Source: Bacillus sp. UNC41MFS5
GTDB lineage: Bacteria; Bacillota; Bacilli; Bacillales_B; DSM-18226
Assembly: GCF_000686805.1 (NCBI RefSeq)
Contig: NZ_KK366019.1
Span: 120,470-184,469 of the forward strand
DNA: 64,000 nucleotides
Direction: 5' to 3'
The position numbers were made by a program, and so were the translations under genes. This document shows positions 50,715 through 58,680 of the stretch, one piece after another. Each line of letters starts with the position of its first letter. Position 1 is the stretch's first letter. Below the pieces are notes generated by a model that saw only the letters and a program-made list of their open reading frames with translations, ran no database searches and had not been told where the DNA came from.

Positions 50715-51180
50715 AGGCATATAATTGCACTAATTTATCTTCAACTGGGAATGGAAGCGAGATATTATGGTTTTTTAATTCTTTCACACTAATATCACGC
50801 ACAAGTTTCAATGCTTCTTTTTTGAAAGAGGTAGTGACAAAACCGTTATTCACTTCACATAGTTTCTGTAAATACTTCAAAGTATCATGCAGCAAATACT
50901 GTTTAATATAAGTATTATTTAGCTGGCAAATTAATTTATGCTGTAAACCTTTGATCACAGCAATCTGATCAACATGAGTAATCACATTGGCACCATCTTG
51001 GTCAATGAAACCTACAGATACATAATGACCTTTTGAGAGATCAACATTCGTAAACACGGGGTTTAGATAGGTTTCACCCGATGATAACCGAATCGAATCA
51101 GCTTCAGCCGCACCGCCGATTTTCCGTTGATTAGAAATAACCGTGTGAATATCCTTCAACCCATATAGCATGTTAAACAT
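50713..51180 (-). CDS. Uncharacterised protein behind a Fur-controlled promoter
   Basis: I do not recognise this 155-residue protein. It has no signal peptide or membrane segment, three predicted strand-rich stretches (SIRLSSGETYLNPVFTNVDLSKGHYVSVGFID near 30-61) and a helical C-terminal half with KQYLLHDTLKYLQKLCEV and LVRDISVKELKNH. Two cysteines occur, without a metal motif. GGAGGGGG lies 7 nt before the ATG. The promoter contains a strong Fur box, so expression under iron limitation is expected. It faces the encapsulin operon and shares its terminator. A role in iron handling is inference from regulation and position. Confidence 0.8.
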   Translation of the reverse strand: MFNMLYGLKDIHTVISNQRKIGGAAEADSIRLSSGETYLNPVFTNVDLSKGHYVSVGFIDQDGANVITHVDQIAVIKGLQHKLICQLNNTYIKQYLLHDTLKYLQKLCEVNNGFVTTSFKKEALKLVRDISVKELKNHNISLPFPVEDKLVQLYA

Positions 51181-51215
51181 GTTGAATCCCCCTCCAATTT
51201 AATCTCTATAAGTTT

Positions 51216-51244
51216 ATATTAAAGATAATGAGAATCATTGTCAA
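51216..51244 (-). promoter_or_regulatory. Sigma-A promoter overlapped by a Fur box
   Basis: On the minus strand TTGACA (plus 51239-51244), 17-bp spacer, TAATAT (51216-51221). The plus-strand 51224-51242 GATAATGAGAATCATTGTC agrees with 17 of 19 bases of the classical Fur consensus GATAATGATAATCATTATC and covers the spacer and part of the -35, the usual repressing position. Confidence 0.9.
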
Positions 51245-51246
51245 TG

Positions 51247-51259
51247 GGTGTCAGGCACC
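51247..51259. repeat. Fourth copy of the 13-bp element GGTGTCAGGCACC
   Basis: Identical to the copies at 16311 and 16343. It is followed at about 51271-51289 by a GTTGTTT-GAACA-AAACAAC hairpin, which contains one unit-like TTTGAACAAAAC. Confidence 0.8.
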
Positions 51260-51426
51260 AAATTGTGGAGGTTGTTTGAACAAAACAACTGAACTCTGAG
51301 TTTACAAATATAAGAATATTATCTTGCAATTGAAATTGTAATATTTTCATAGTTTGGTAACACTTTGGTCAAAACATCGTCTATAATGGAGGTAGTAAAT
51401 AAAAAACATCGAAGAGGGATTGATCA

Positions 51427-52443
51427 ATGGGGAATCTGAAAAGCAATTGGTCGAAGGGAACGATAATTGCCGTCGTTGTTGTTACTTTTTTATTTGCGGG
51501 GATATTCGTTAGTAATTATTTTCAAGCAAAAGCAGCAAGCAATGAATCTAATAATCTTCAAAAAAATAAAGATACTAATCTGCCTGTGAAAAAATATGTA
51601 AGCCCAAAAACAATTGTCCGAAATACGAACGACTTAAAGTTGGAAAAAGAAAGAATGCAAAAACAGCAAGAGGAAGCTTTGCACCAGAGAAACGAACAAG
51701 AACGTGAGATTAGTAAGGTGCCTAATAAACGTACTCCTGTTACGGAGGCACAATCCACCACAAAAGATAAAACTTCTTCTCAACCACCGTCAAAGAAATC
51801 TAATGCAGCTCCAAATAAATCAAACATTACACAACTAAGAAACAGTGGAAAGAAAATAGTTTATTTAACATTTGATGATGGTCCTGCACCCTTTTCCGAC
51901 CAAATCATCAAACAACTGGAGAAGTATCAATTTAAAGCTACATTCTTTATGATTGATGGGAATATTAAGAGATATCCTGAAGCGGTCAAATTAATGGTCA
52001 AATCAGGCGAAACGGTTGGATTACATAGTGTATCTCACAATCAAAAGAAATTTTATAAATCTAAAAATACAGTGCTGGGTGAACTAAACCAAAACCGTAA
52101 CACCTTAATGGAGGTATCAGGTGTCAATTCTTTTATCATGAGAACCCCTTATGGCAGTGCCCCAAACATGACAAACGAGTATAAAAAGGCTGTGAAGGAA
52201 AAAGGGTATATTATGTGGGATTGGAATATTGATAGTAAGGATTGGTATTATAAGGATAAGCGCTATGTAAATAGTGTTATTGAACAAATTAAACAGATGA
52301 AACACCATAATGGACCGCTTGTCATCCTTTTACATGAGCGAAAGGAAACACTTGCCCATTTGCCTAAGCTTCTAGACTATTTAAAGGAACATGGGTATGA
52401 AGGAAAACCAATTGAAAAAACAACTGCGCCAATCCAATTTTAA
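51427..52443 (+). CDS. Membrane-anchored polysaccharide deacetylase (NodB domain)
   Basis: This 338-residue protein has an N-terminal signal anchor (about 11-30), a long charged, low-complexity linker (about 35-138, with a KEK/Q-rich coiled part), and a NodB carbohydrate esterase 4 domain: motif 1 TFDDGP near 148-153, motif 2 H200-S-V-S-H204, motif 3 RTPYGSAP and the late LLHER histidine motif. It probably removes acetyl groups from N-acetylglucosamine or N-acetylmuramic acid of the cell wall, as peptidoglycan deacetylases of Bacillus do. The precise substrate is not clear. It stands alone. Confidence 0.9.
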   Translation: MGNLKSNWSKGTIIAVVVVTFLFAGIFVSNYFQAKAASNESNNLQKNKDTNLPVKKYVSPKTIVRNTNDLKLEKERMQKQQEEALHQRNEQEREISKVPNKRTPVTEAQSTTKDKTSSQPPSKKSNAAPNKSNITQLRNSGKKIVYLTFDDGPAPFSDQIIKQLEKYQFKATFFMIDGNIKRYPEAVKLMVKSGETVGLHSVSHNQKKFYKSKNTVLGELNQNRNTLMEVSGVNSFIMRTPYGSAPNMTNEYKKAVKEKGYIMWDWNIDSKDWYYKDKRYVNSVIEQIKQMKHHNGPLVILLHERKETLAHLPKLLDYLKEHGYEGKPIEKTTAPIQF

Positions 52444-52539
52444 AACAGACAATATATCTGTAAATTTGGTATAATCAATATATTGTTATAAAAATTTTCA
52501 TGTAATTATAGTGAATATAATGGGGATCGATAATAGCCT

Positions 52540-53544
52540 ATGATCAATAAATTATTGCAGAGTACAGGTTTCAAGAGAATATCTATTTTTGTCTTAATTG
52601 CCATCTTAATTTATGCCATGAAGTCAATGATTAACTTAATCTTGCTTACGTTCATTTTTACCTTTTTAATGGATCGGTTAGTGCATTTTATAGAAGGAAA
52701 AATACCGATTAACCGAAAGTTGATAGTGGTCATTTCGTATGCAAGTATTGTTGGTTTGCTTTCTTATGGCTTGGTCATGTACCTGCCAATGATTGCAGGT
52801 GAAATCACAGCATTAATCAAGCAGTTGACTGCTTTTTATACAGCAAAACACGATAACTTGGTGCTGAATTATATTGTCAGTCGCATGGAAGAAATTAAAA
52901 TCTCAAGTTACTTAGAGCAAGGCGTTACCTTTGTATTTAAGTACTTTACGGATATTAGTAAAATTGGTTTGCAAATTTTATTAGCTCTGTTAATGAGTTT
53001 GTTCTTCTTATTAGAAAAACCGCGCTTAATTACATTTACAAAGAAATTTAGAACTAGTAAAATTGCCTCTATCTACTCTGAAGTAGAATTTTTTGCTCGA
53101 AAGTTTGTGGGAACATTTGGTAAAGTCATTGAAGCCCAACTGATCATTGCTGTTGTGAACTGTATTTTAACCACCATCTCCTTATGGATATTGGACTTCC
53201 CGCAGCTTGGCGGACTATCCATTATGATTTTTGTTTTGGGACTGATCCCAGTTGCAGGTGTCATTATTTCATTGATTCCACTTACAATCATTGCCTATAG
53301 TATTGGCGGTATGGCCACTGTTCTTTACGTTGGCATTGCGATTATGATTATTCATGGCATCGAAGCCTATATTTTAAATCCAAATTTAATGAGTTCAAAA
53401 ACAAATCTCCCAGTTTTCTACACATTCCTTGTATTGATCTTCTCCGAGCACTTTTTTGGTGTGTGGGGCTTGATCGTTGGGATTCCCGTCTTTGTGTTCC
53501 TATTGGATGTTTTAGAAGTAACTGAGAGTAAGAAGGTTAAATAA
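52540..53544 (+). CDS. AI-2E family transporter (PerM/YdbI-like)
   Basis: This 334-residue protein has about eight membrane segments in the pattern of the AI-2E exporter superfamily, with the central soluble region (about 85-150) and the C-terminal PQLGGLSIMIFVLGLIPVAGVIISLIP and HGIEAYILNPNLMSSKTNLPVF signatures. Members export small molecules (AI-2, indole) or act as Na+/Li+ antiporters; the substrate here is unknown. The RBS (GGGGATC, 10 nt upstream) is moderate. A terminator overlaps the stop codon. Confidence 0.85.
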   Translation: MINKLLQSTGFKRISIFVLIAILIYAMKSMINLILLTFIFTFLMDRLVHFIEGKIPINRKLIVVISYASIVGLLSYGLVMYLPMIAGEITALIKQLTAFYTAKHDNLVLNYIVSRMEEIKISSYLEQGVTFVFKYFTDISKIGLQILLALLMSLFFLLEKPRLITFTKKFRTSKIASIYSEVEFFARKFVGTFGKVIEAQLIIAVVNCILTTISLWILDFPQLGGLSIMIFVLGLIPVAGVIISLIPLTIIAYSIGGMATVLYVGIAIMIIHGIEAYILNPNLMSSKTNLPVFYTFLVLIFSEHFFGVWGLIVGIPVFVFLLDVLEVTESKKVK

Positions 53545-53572
53545 AAAAGCCCATGTTTAGGGCTTTTTTTGA
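53543..53572 (+). terminator. Terminator after the AI-2E transporter gene
   Basis: AAAAAAGCCC (53543-53552) and GGGCTTTTTTT (53560-53570) flank a 7-nt loop. Confidence 0.93.
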
Positions 53573-53608
53573 TTATACTAGAAGTATTAAGGGTAAGGGG
53601 GAAAACAC

Positions 53609-53842
53609 ATGAGCGAATGTAAACTTAACCATAGCCATGAAGATGTAAAAAGTAAGTACGAATCACAAGCGTCCTTTCTTCCGGAAGAGATGAAGCCATT
53701 ATTTAATCAGTTCTTTGAAAAAGAACATTCACAGGACCTCTTAAATGAGGTATTTCATTTGCTTAAGAAATACGATTTAGTTACAAAAGAAGAACAAGAA
53801 AACAGAAACAACCGGTTGTTTTTGGTGCTGAAGAATCTGTAA
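53609..53842 (+). CDS. Small uncharacterised cytoplasmic protein
   Basis: I do not recognise this 77-residue, mostly helical and charged protein (MSECKLNHSHEDVKSKYES; later FLPEEMKPLFNQFFEKEHSQDLLNEVFHLLKKYDLV). It has no membrane segment. AAGGGGGAA at a good distance before ATG 53609, and terminators on both sides, support a real single-gene transcript. The N-terminal C...H-x-H could bind metal, but this is speculation. Confidence 0.7.
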   Translation: MSECKLNHSHEDVKSKYESQASFLPEEMKPLFNQFFEKEHSQDLLNEVFHLLKKYDLVTKEEQENRNNRLFLVLKNL

Positions 53843-53848
53843 TCATTG

Positions 53849-53874
53849 AGGGCCCTATCGAATAATAGGGCCCT
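53849..53874. terminator. Perfect hairpin between convergent genes
   Basis: AGGGCCCTAT (53849-53858) and ATAGGGCCCT (53865-53874), loop CGAATA. T tracts are short on both sides, so it is a likely but not certain bidirectional terminator. Confidence 0.75.
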
Positions 53875-53880
53875 GATTAT

Positions 53881-54591
53881 TTAACAAATACACGTTTTTC
53901 TTTTGATACCAATTTTATTACGGTCTTCGATTTTTTTTATATAGTCAGTGGCGATCGGGACTTTACAAGCGGTTTGACCGACATTTACATGAACCTTTCC
54001 GATTTTTTCAGCCACCGTGACTGCCTCGTCATACAAAGCTGTCACATAGGCCCCTGTACTAATGACAAATCCATTCATTACATAACGGACCCGGTTCTTT
54101 TCTTCATGAATTGTTCGTTCCACTTGTTGGAGTAGGCTGCGAATTTCCTCTATGTCTAGTTTTTCATCTGAGGTAATTGATAAATAATTGGCATATGTAT
54201 TCCACCCGCAGACGGTAATCATTTCTTCATCGGATTTCATCCATTCTCTTGCTAGTTCTAGGGCATATGGACTTTCAGCGGCAACTCCCGCTACCGTATA
54301 TTCAGCAAGCATATACCAATTTGCTTTCTTAACCCAATTTTGGAGTGTTTCTTTTTCCATCAACTTTGGATTCACAGAAAGTCCTGCTAAATACATGGCA
54401 TCAAAGTTACCCGTGTTGTATAAGTCCAAAGCTAACTGATGATCTTTTTTTACAAACTTAACAAGCTTTTTTAAATCACCGATCTTCACCCCAAAGAGGG
54501 TGCCCTCCTGTGCGCCGTGATTGATAAATGTTTTTTTTGTCTGTTCGGTCCCCAGTTCAGCAAGCTTCCACATGATTTCATCTAATGTCAT
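53881..54591 (-). CDS. AlkD-like DNA alkylation repair protein
   Basis: This 236-residue all-helical protein resembles the DNA alkylation repair (AlkC/AlkD) family of HEAT-like repeat DNA glycosylases that remove N3- and N7-alkylpurines. Seen are FGVKIGDLKKLVKFVKKDHQLALDLYNTGNFDAMYLAGL (about 33-71), the WVKKANWYMLAEYTV helix and ICGW-like VCGWNTYANYL near 127-137. GAGGATGAG precedes the ATG. The C-terminus is cysteine-containing and basic (KRKTCIC), outside the usual fold. Catalytic activity is inferred from family only. Confidence 0.8.
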   Translation of the reverse strand: MTLDEIMWKLAELGTEQTKKTFINHGAQEGTLFGVKIGDLKKLVKFVKKDHQLALDLYNTGNFDAMYLAGLSVNPKLMEKETLQNWVKKANWYMLAEYTVAGVAAESPYALELAREWMKSDEEMITVCGWNTYANYLSITSDEKLDIEEIRSLLQQVERTIHEEKNRVRYVMNGFVISTGAYVTALYDEAVTVAEKIGKVHVNVGQTACKVPIATDYIKKIEDRNKIGIKRKTCIC

Positions 54592-54741
54592 TACTCATCC
54601 TCCAATGGGTTGGTTATTATATTATTTTATCATCAGTTTGGAACAATTTCCCTTCCTTGTTGTAAAAAGTTAGTTATAATGAAATAGGTTATTTTTGAAA
54701 ATATTAATAAAATCAAAGTTTATTTAGGAAAAGAGGATATA

Positions 54742-55713
54742 ATGAGCGAACTTCTACAATTATTAAAACGCGGAAATAAATCTGCCTTATTGGCAGCTAT
54801 CATTAATACGATTATTTCCATTATTAAAGGGATTGCCTTTATGTTTACAGGCAATGTTGCGATGTTTGCAGAAACGATGCACAGCCTTGGTGATGCTGCA
54901 AATCAGTTTTTTGTGTTTATTGGCTCTGCCTTAAGTAAGAAGGCTCCGACCGAAAAATATCCCAATGGATTTGGCCGCTTAGTCAACCTTGTTCTTTTGG
55001 GTGCCGTATTAATCGTCGGAATTATGGCGTTTGAAACGATAAAAGAAGGGTACCACCATGTCGTCCATCCGACAGAGTCTGGCGGTTTCGTCATTAACCT
55101 GGTCGTTTTAGCTGTTGCCACCCTTCTTGAAACCTTTGTTTTATTTAAAGCAATGAAAGAGATTTTACATGAAATTGAGGTTGAAGCAAGTGGACTTCAA
55201 GTGTTTACAAAAAGCTTTGCCAATTTAGGAAAAGCTAAACCTGCAACAAAACTTGTTTTTATGGAAGACCTAGTTGCAACCTTGGGTGGTTTATTAGCGA
55301 TAATAGCGGTCGTTATTTCTCATTATACAGCATTCCACCAAATTGAAGGACTTGCCTCCATGCTTATTGGAGCAATGATGTTTTTTGTAGTCGGAAAGGT
55401 CTTTTTGGATAATGCAGCAGGGGTCCTTGGTCAAGCAGATGAAGAAATGGAAAATAAAATTGGCACGCTTGTGATGGAGGATCCTGATGTTAAGGATATC
55501 CAAGGAATCACCGTCATTAAAGAGGGTGAGGACCTGCATGTGGAAATAGAAATCGAAGTAGATCCAAAATTAACAGTAGCTGCGGCTGATGATATTAAAG
55601 ATCGGTTAGAGGAAAAAATCATGGCGGAAAAAGGTGTCGTCGATGTGACAATCGAGTTTGATGAGGAAGATGAAGTCATGACTTGGAAGGAACGCAGTGG
55701 AGCCGCAAATTAG
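54742..55713 (+). CDS. Cation diffusion facilitator (CDF) metal transporter
   Basis: This 323-residue protein has about six membrane segments and a C-terminal cytoplasmic ferredoxin-like metal-sensing domain (about 225-315, DPDVKDIQGITVIKEGEDLHVEIEIEVDP). Transmembrane helix 2 carries the metal-site motif H-S-L-G-D (about 49-53) and a later helix has E-D-L-V-A-T, in place of the usual H-x3-D, which differs from zinc-specific members. CDF proteins export Zn, Mn, Co or Fe with proton exchange. The metal cannot be assigned. It stands alone near the iron-storage operon. Confidence 0.85.
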   Translation: MSELLQLLKRGNKSALLAAIINTIISIIKGIAFMFTGNVAMFAETMHSLGDAANQFFVFIGSALSKKAPTEKYPNGFGRLVNLVLLGAVLIVGIMAFETIKEGYHHVVHPTESGGFVINLVVLAVATLLETFVLFKAMKEILHEIEVEASGLQVFTKSFANLGKAKPATKLVFMEDLVATLGGLLAIIAVVISHYTAFHQIEGLASMLIGAMMFFVVGKVFLDNAAGVLGQADEEMENKIGTLVMEDPDVKDIQGITVIKEGEDLHVEIEIEVDPKLTVAAADDIKDRLEEKIMAEKGVVDVTIEFDEEDEVMTWKERSGAAN

Positions 55714-55826
55714 AGAATGCCTTGTAGTTAAATCATAATTGAACCTTCTCGTGCCTTAACAGAACGAATAAAGCAGTTTTTAGGTGGAATTCTATTCTGA
55801 AGGGCTAATTTAGGGGGGCACAAAGG

Positions 55827-56822
55827 GTGGAACACAAAATACGGTTATCTAGTGCGGAAATCGGAGGATTATGGGCTACATATATTCAGGAGAATATGTC
55901 TGTTTGCTTGCTTATCTATTTTCTTCATCACAATCAAGATGAAGAGATTAAAAAAATTCTCCAACAGGCATATGAAATATCTGAAGGTCATATTCAGAAA
56001 ATCACGACCATTTTGAATGTTGAAGGCATTCCAATTCCTGATGGATTTTCCGAAAAGGATCTTAATTTATCTGCCCCGCCATTATTTTATGATATGTTTG
56101 GCCTCAGTTTCGTTTATTCGATGAGCCGCATGAGTATGATTAACACCGGGTTTATTACGGCAAATATAGCTAGAAAAGATGTGATGGAATTCTTTGTTAC
56201 GATGGTCCAGCAAACTTCTTTGTTATATCAGGAATCGACAACTCTTATGCTTTCTAAGGGAATCTATGACCGTCCGCCGATGATACCCTATCCGAGTGAT
56301 GTGGAATACATTGAAAAACTGTCTTATTTAAGTGGAATCGGGAAAAAAAGACCGTTAAACGTGGCTGAAATTACAGAAATTTTTTTTAATACGGAACGGA
56401 ATTATTTTTCAATCCTCCTATGTATGGGGTTACTTCAAGTGGTATCAGACAAGGAAATTCATAATTATATTGAGGAAGGTAAGAAAATATCTGAAAAGCA
56501 AATAAAAACCTTCAATGATATTCTTATGAGAGAGGAACTACTGGGGAACGTGTCAACAAGTTTGGAAGTGACGGATTCTACGGTTTCTCCATTTTCAGAT
56601 AGGCTTGTGGTCACACTTTTCCATTCATTGAACGCTATAGACATTACCCTTATTGGGCATGCATTGTCATTGTCAATGAGAACAGATTTGGCTTCCTATT
56701 ATCAAAAGTACATTATAGAAATTATGGTTTATTCGGCTAAAGGTTTTGATCTTATGGTTGATCGAGGCTGGGCCCAGCAGCCACCGCATGCGCCAAGTCG
56801 AAGGAATCTCCAAAAATTATAA
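55827..56822 (+). CDS. DUF3231 protein (two tandem ferritin-like domains)
   Basis: This 331-residue protein has two related helical halves (about 1-160 and 170-331), each with the pattern LSSAEIGGLWATYIQENMSVCLLIYF / LNVAEITEIFFNTERNYFSILLCMGLLQ, typical of the DUF3231 family, which is frequent in spore formers and resembles ferritin-like or coat-associated helical bundles. Its function is unknown. Start GTG 55827 is preceded by AGGGGGGCAC. A terminator overlaps the stop codon. Confidence 0.82.
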   Translation: MEHKIRLSSAEIGGLWATYIQENMSVCLLIYFLHHNQDEEIKKILQQAYEISEGHIQKITTILNVEGIPIPDGFSEKDLNLSAPPLFYDMFGLSFVYSMSRMSMINTGFITANIARKDVMEFFVTMVQQTSLLYQESTTLMLSKGIYDRPPMIPYPSDVEYIEKLSYLSGIGKKRPLNVAEITEIFFNTERNYFSILLCMGLLQVVSDKEIHNYIEEGKKISEKQIKTFNDILMREELLGNVSTSLEVTDSTVSPFSDRLVVTLFHSLNAIDITLIGHALSLSMRTDLASYYQKYIIEIMVYSAKGFDLMVDRGWAQQPPHAPSRRNLQKL

Positions 56823-56850
56823 GGTTCGCGAATACCGCGAACCTTTTTGG
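56821..56850 (+). terminator. Terminator after the DUF3231 gene
   Basis: AAGGTTCGCG (56821-56830) pairs with CGCGAACCTT (56836-56845), followed by T tract; it overlaps the TAA stop. Confidence 0.93.
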
Positions 56851-56851
56851 A

Positions 56852-57000
56852 TTGTCTAGCTCCAGCACCCAGCAGCTAGTGGACTTCGCTCTTTTCCCTA
56901 CGATAAGTCAACATCGAATCGCTTCGCTCTTCGTGTTTCCTTTATCTCAGTCAAAGCGCTCCAGCCCATACGCTGCTAAACGGGCGCTTTCGCTTTTCTT
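56852..57000. repeat. CTAGCTCCAGC-type Bacillaceae intergenic repeat
   Basis: The block TTGTCTAGCTCCAGC..., AGCGCTCCAGCCC and GGGCGCTTTCGCTTTT is of a type I recall from many Bacillus genomes. It contains several short TTCGCTCTT/TTTCGCTTTT boxes. It fills the gap between two convergent genes and ends within the stop codon of the thioesterase gene. A second copy is not seen in this window. Confidence 0.6.
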
Positions 57001-57511
57001 ATTCCCATGGTTTATGTACTGTCAGTACGTTTGCGAGCTCTTTACTGCTTAATCTGTGTTCTTTCCGCTTGGCTGCTCTTTCTTTTCCTGTTTCAAACAG
57101 CTTTTTTTCTTCTTCCGTTTCGGGGATGATAATTGGCACCTTTGTTGGCTTGCCGTTGTCATCTAATGCGACAAAGGTTAAAAAGGCGGTGGCGGCAATT
57201 TTTCTATCGCCTGACATGAGATTCTCCGCAATCACTTTAACGAAAATCTCCATCGATGAGGTTCCTGTCGAAGAAACATACGTTTCAATGCAAACAGAAT
57301 CCTTCGGTGTTATCGGACTAAGAAAATCGACCGAATCAATTGAAGCCGTCACACACTCCGCTCGTGAATGTCTGACCGCAGAAATGGAGGCGATCATATC
57401 GATATCACTGATTAACTTCCCACCAAACAAGGTATTATGGTTATTTACATCATTAGGAAAAATCCTGCTCGTTCTTACCACTCGAGACTCATTACATGTT
57501 TTTGCTTCCAT
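56999..57511 (-). CDS. ykhA: Acyl-CoA thioesterase, hot-dog fold (YkhA-like)
   Basis: This 170-residue hot-dog thioesterase hydrolyses acyl-CoA to free acid and CoA. Seen are the N-terminal TRIFPNDVNNHNTLFGGKLISDIDMIASISAVRHS (the Asn/Asp catalytic region near 18-40) and VTASIDSVDFLSPI near 54-67, both typical of the YkhA/YciA group. It is encoded alone on the minus strand; RBS AGGAGGGAT lies before its ATG. The last codons abut a repeat element. Chain-length preference is unknown. Confidence 0.88.
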   Translation of the reverse strand: MEAKTCNESRVVRTSRIFPNDVNNHNTLFGGKLISDIDMIASISAVRHSRAECVTASIDSVDFLSPITPKDSVCIETYVSSTGTSSMEIFVKVIAENLMSGDRKIAATAFLTFVALDDNGKPTKVPIIIPETEEEKKLFETGKERAAKRKEHRLSSKELANVLTVHKPWE

Positions 57512-57635
57512 CCTAATCCCTCCTGAATTGTCTATGTTAATTTACCCATTTTACTATTTTCTCACCGTTTTAGTGAAAACTAAAGATTTGTGGTACATTA
57601 GTTAATATATCCATCGTTTGTCAGGAGGTAAAGTA

Positions 57636-58457
57636 ATGAGTTTACAAGCACAGATTATGAAGGATTTAAACGTGAGTCCGACCATTCAACCGCAAGAGGA
57701 AATTAGGAAACGGATTGATTTCTTAAAAAATTACCTGCTAAAAACAAAGGCTAAGGGCTATGTACTAGGAATAAGCGGGGGACAGGACTCTACCCTTGCT
57801 GGCCGACTCGCCCAACTAGCGGTGGAAGAGCTGCGTAATGAAGGGTCCGATGCTTTGTTTATCGCTGTTCGTCTCCCATATGGCGTCCAGCAGGATGAGG
57901 AAGACGCTAAACGCTCATTAGCCTTTATTCGCGCCGACCGTGAGACGGTCTTTAACGTTAAATCAGCAGTAGATGAAGTCCAAAAAGAATATGACACCAG
58001 CTACCAAGGGGCACAGTTAAGCGATTATCAAAAAGGAAATGTCAAGGCGAGAATGAGAATGATAGCTCAATATGCAATCGGCGGCATGGAAGGTCTGCTT
58101 GTGATAGGAACAGACCATGCAGCGGAAGCAGTAACAGGTTTCTATACGAAATACGGTGATGGCGGGGCGGATATTCTTCCGCTGAGCGGCTTATCAAAGC
58201 GGCAGGGGAAAGTCCTATTAAAAGAACTTGGTGCCGATGAACGATTATATTTAAAAACACCTACTGCAGACCTACTGGATCAAAAGCCTGGTCAGGCTGA
58301 TGAAACAGAGTTAGGAATTACTTATGATGAACTCGATGATTATTTGGAAGGGAAATCCGTTTCAAAAGAGGTCGCTGAAAAAATAGAAAAGCGCTACCTA
58401 ATGACAGAACATAAACGCCAACTTCCCACAACGATGTTCGATGAGTGGTGGAAATAA
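57636..58457 (+). CDS. nadE: NH3-dependent NAD+ synthetase
   Basis: NadE converts nicotinate adenine dinucleotide, ATP and ammonia to NAD. The 273 residues match B. subtilis (272), without a glutaminase domain. The ATP-pyrophosphatase P-loop SGGQDST lies at 47-53, followed by [37 protein letters not shown] and the KRQGK loop. AGGAGG sets ATG 57636 rather than an upstream in-frame ATG at 57618. A terminator follows. Confidence 0.96.
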   Translation: MSLQAQIMKDLNVSPTIQPQEEIRKRIDFLKNYLLKTKAKGYVLGISGGQDSTLAGRLAQLAVEELRNEGSDALFIAVRLPYGVQQDEEDAKRSLAFIRADRETVFNVKSAVDEVQKEYDTSYQGAQLSDYQKGNVKARMRMIAQYAIGGMEGLLVIGTDHAAEAVTGFYTKYGDGGADILPLSGLSKRQGKVLLKELGADERLYLKTPTADLLDQKPGQADETELGITYDELDDYLEGKSVSKEVAEKIEKRYLMTEHKRQLPTTMFDEWWK

Positions 58458-58468
58458 TTTAAAGACAG

Positions 58469-58496
58469 GAGACTGCTAAATCAGCAGTCTCTTTTT
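58469..58496 (+). terminator. Terminator after nadE
   Basis: GAGACTGCT (58469-58477), AAATC loop, AGCAGTCTC (58483-58491), T5. Confidence 0.93.
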
Positions 58497-58680
58497 ATAT
58501 TCGAAAAATTTATGAGATGTCCGACTAATTCACCACTTTAATACTTTATTAGAATAAAATTTCCATTGACACAATCCTGTACCGGTTCTATATTTATAAA
58601 GCAAATTATTATTTATTCAACAAAATACTAAAAACATTATTTTAAAATAAATAACATGGATTGGAGAGAGGGATTACACC

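Noticed and set aside
57069..57605. 178-codon plus-strand frame opposite the thioesterase gene
   Set aside because: It is the antisense shadow of a gene with clear family motifs; other long antisense frames (e.g. in panF, rnr, whiA) are rejected for the same reason.
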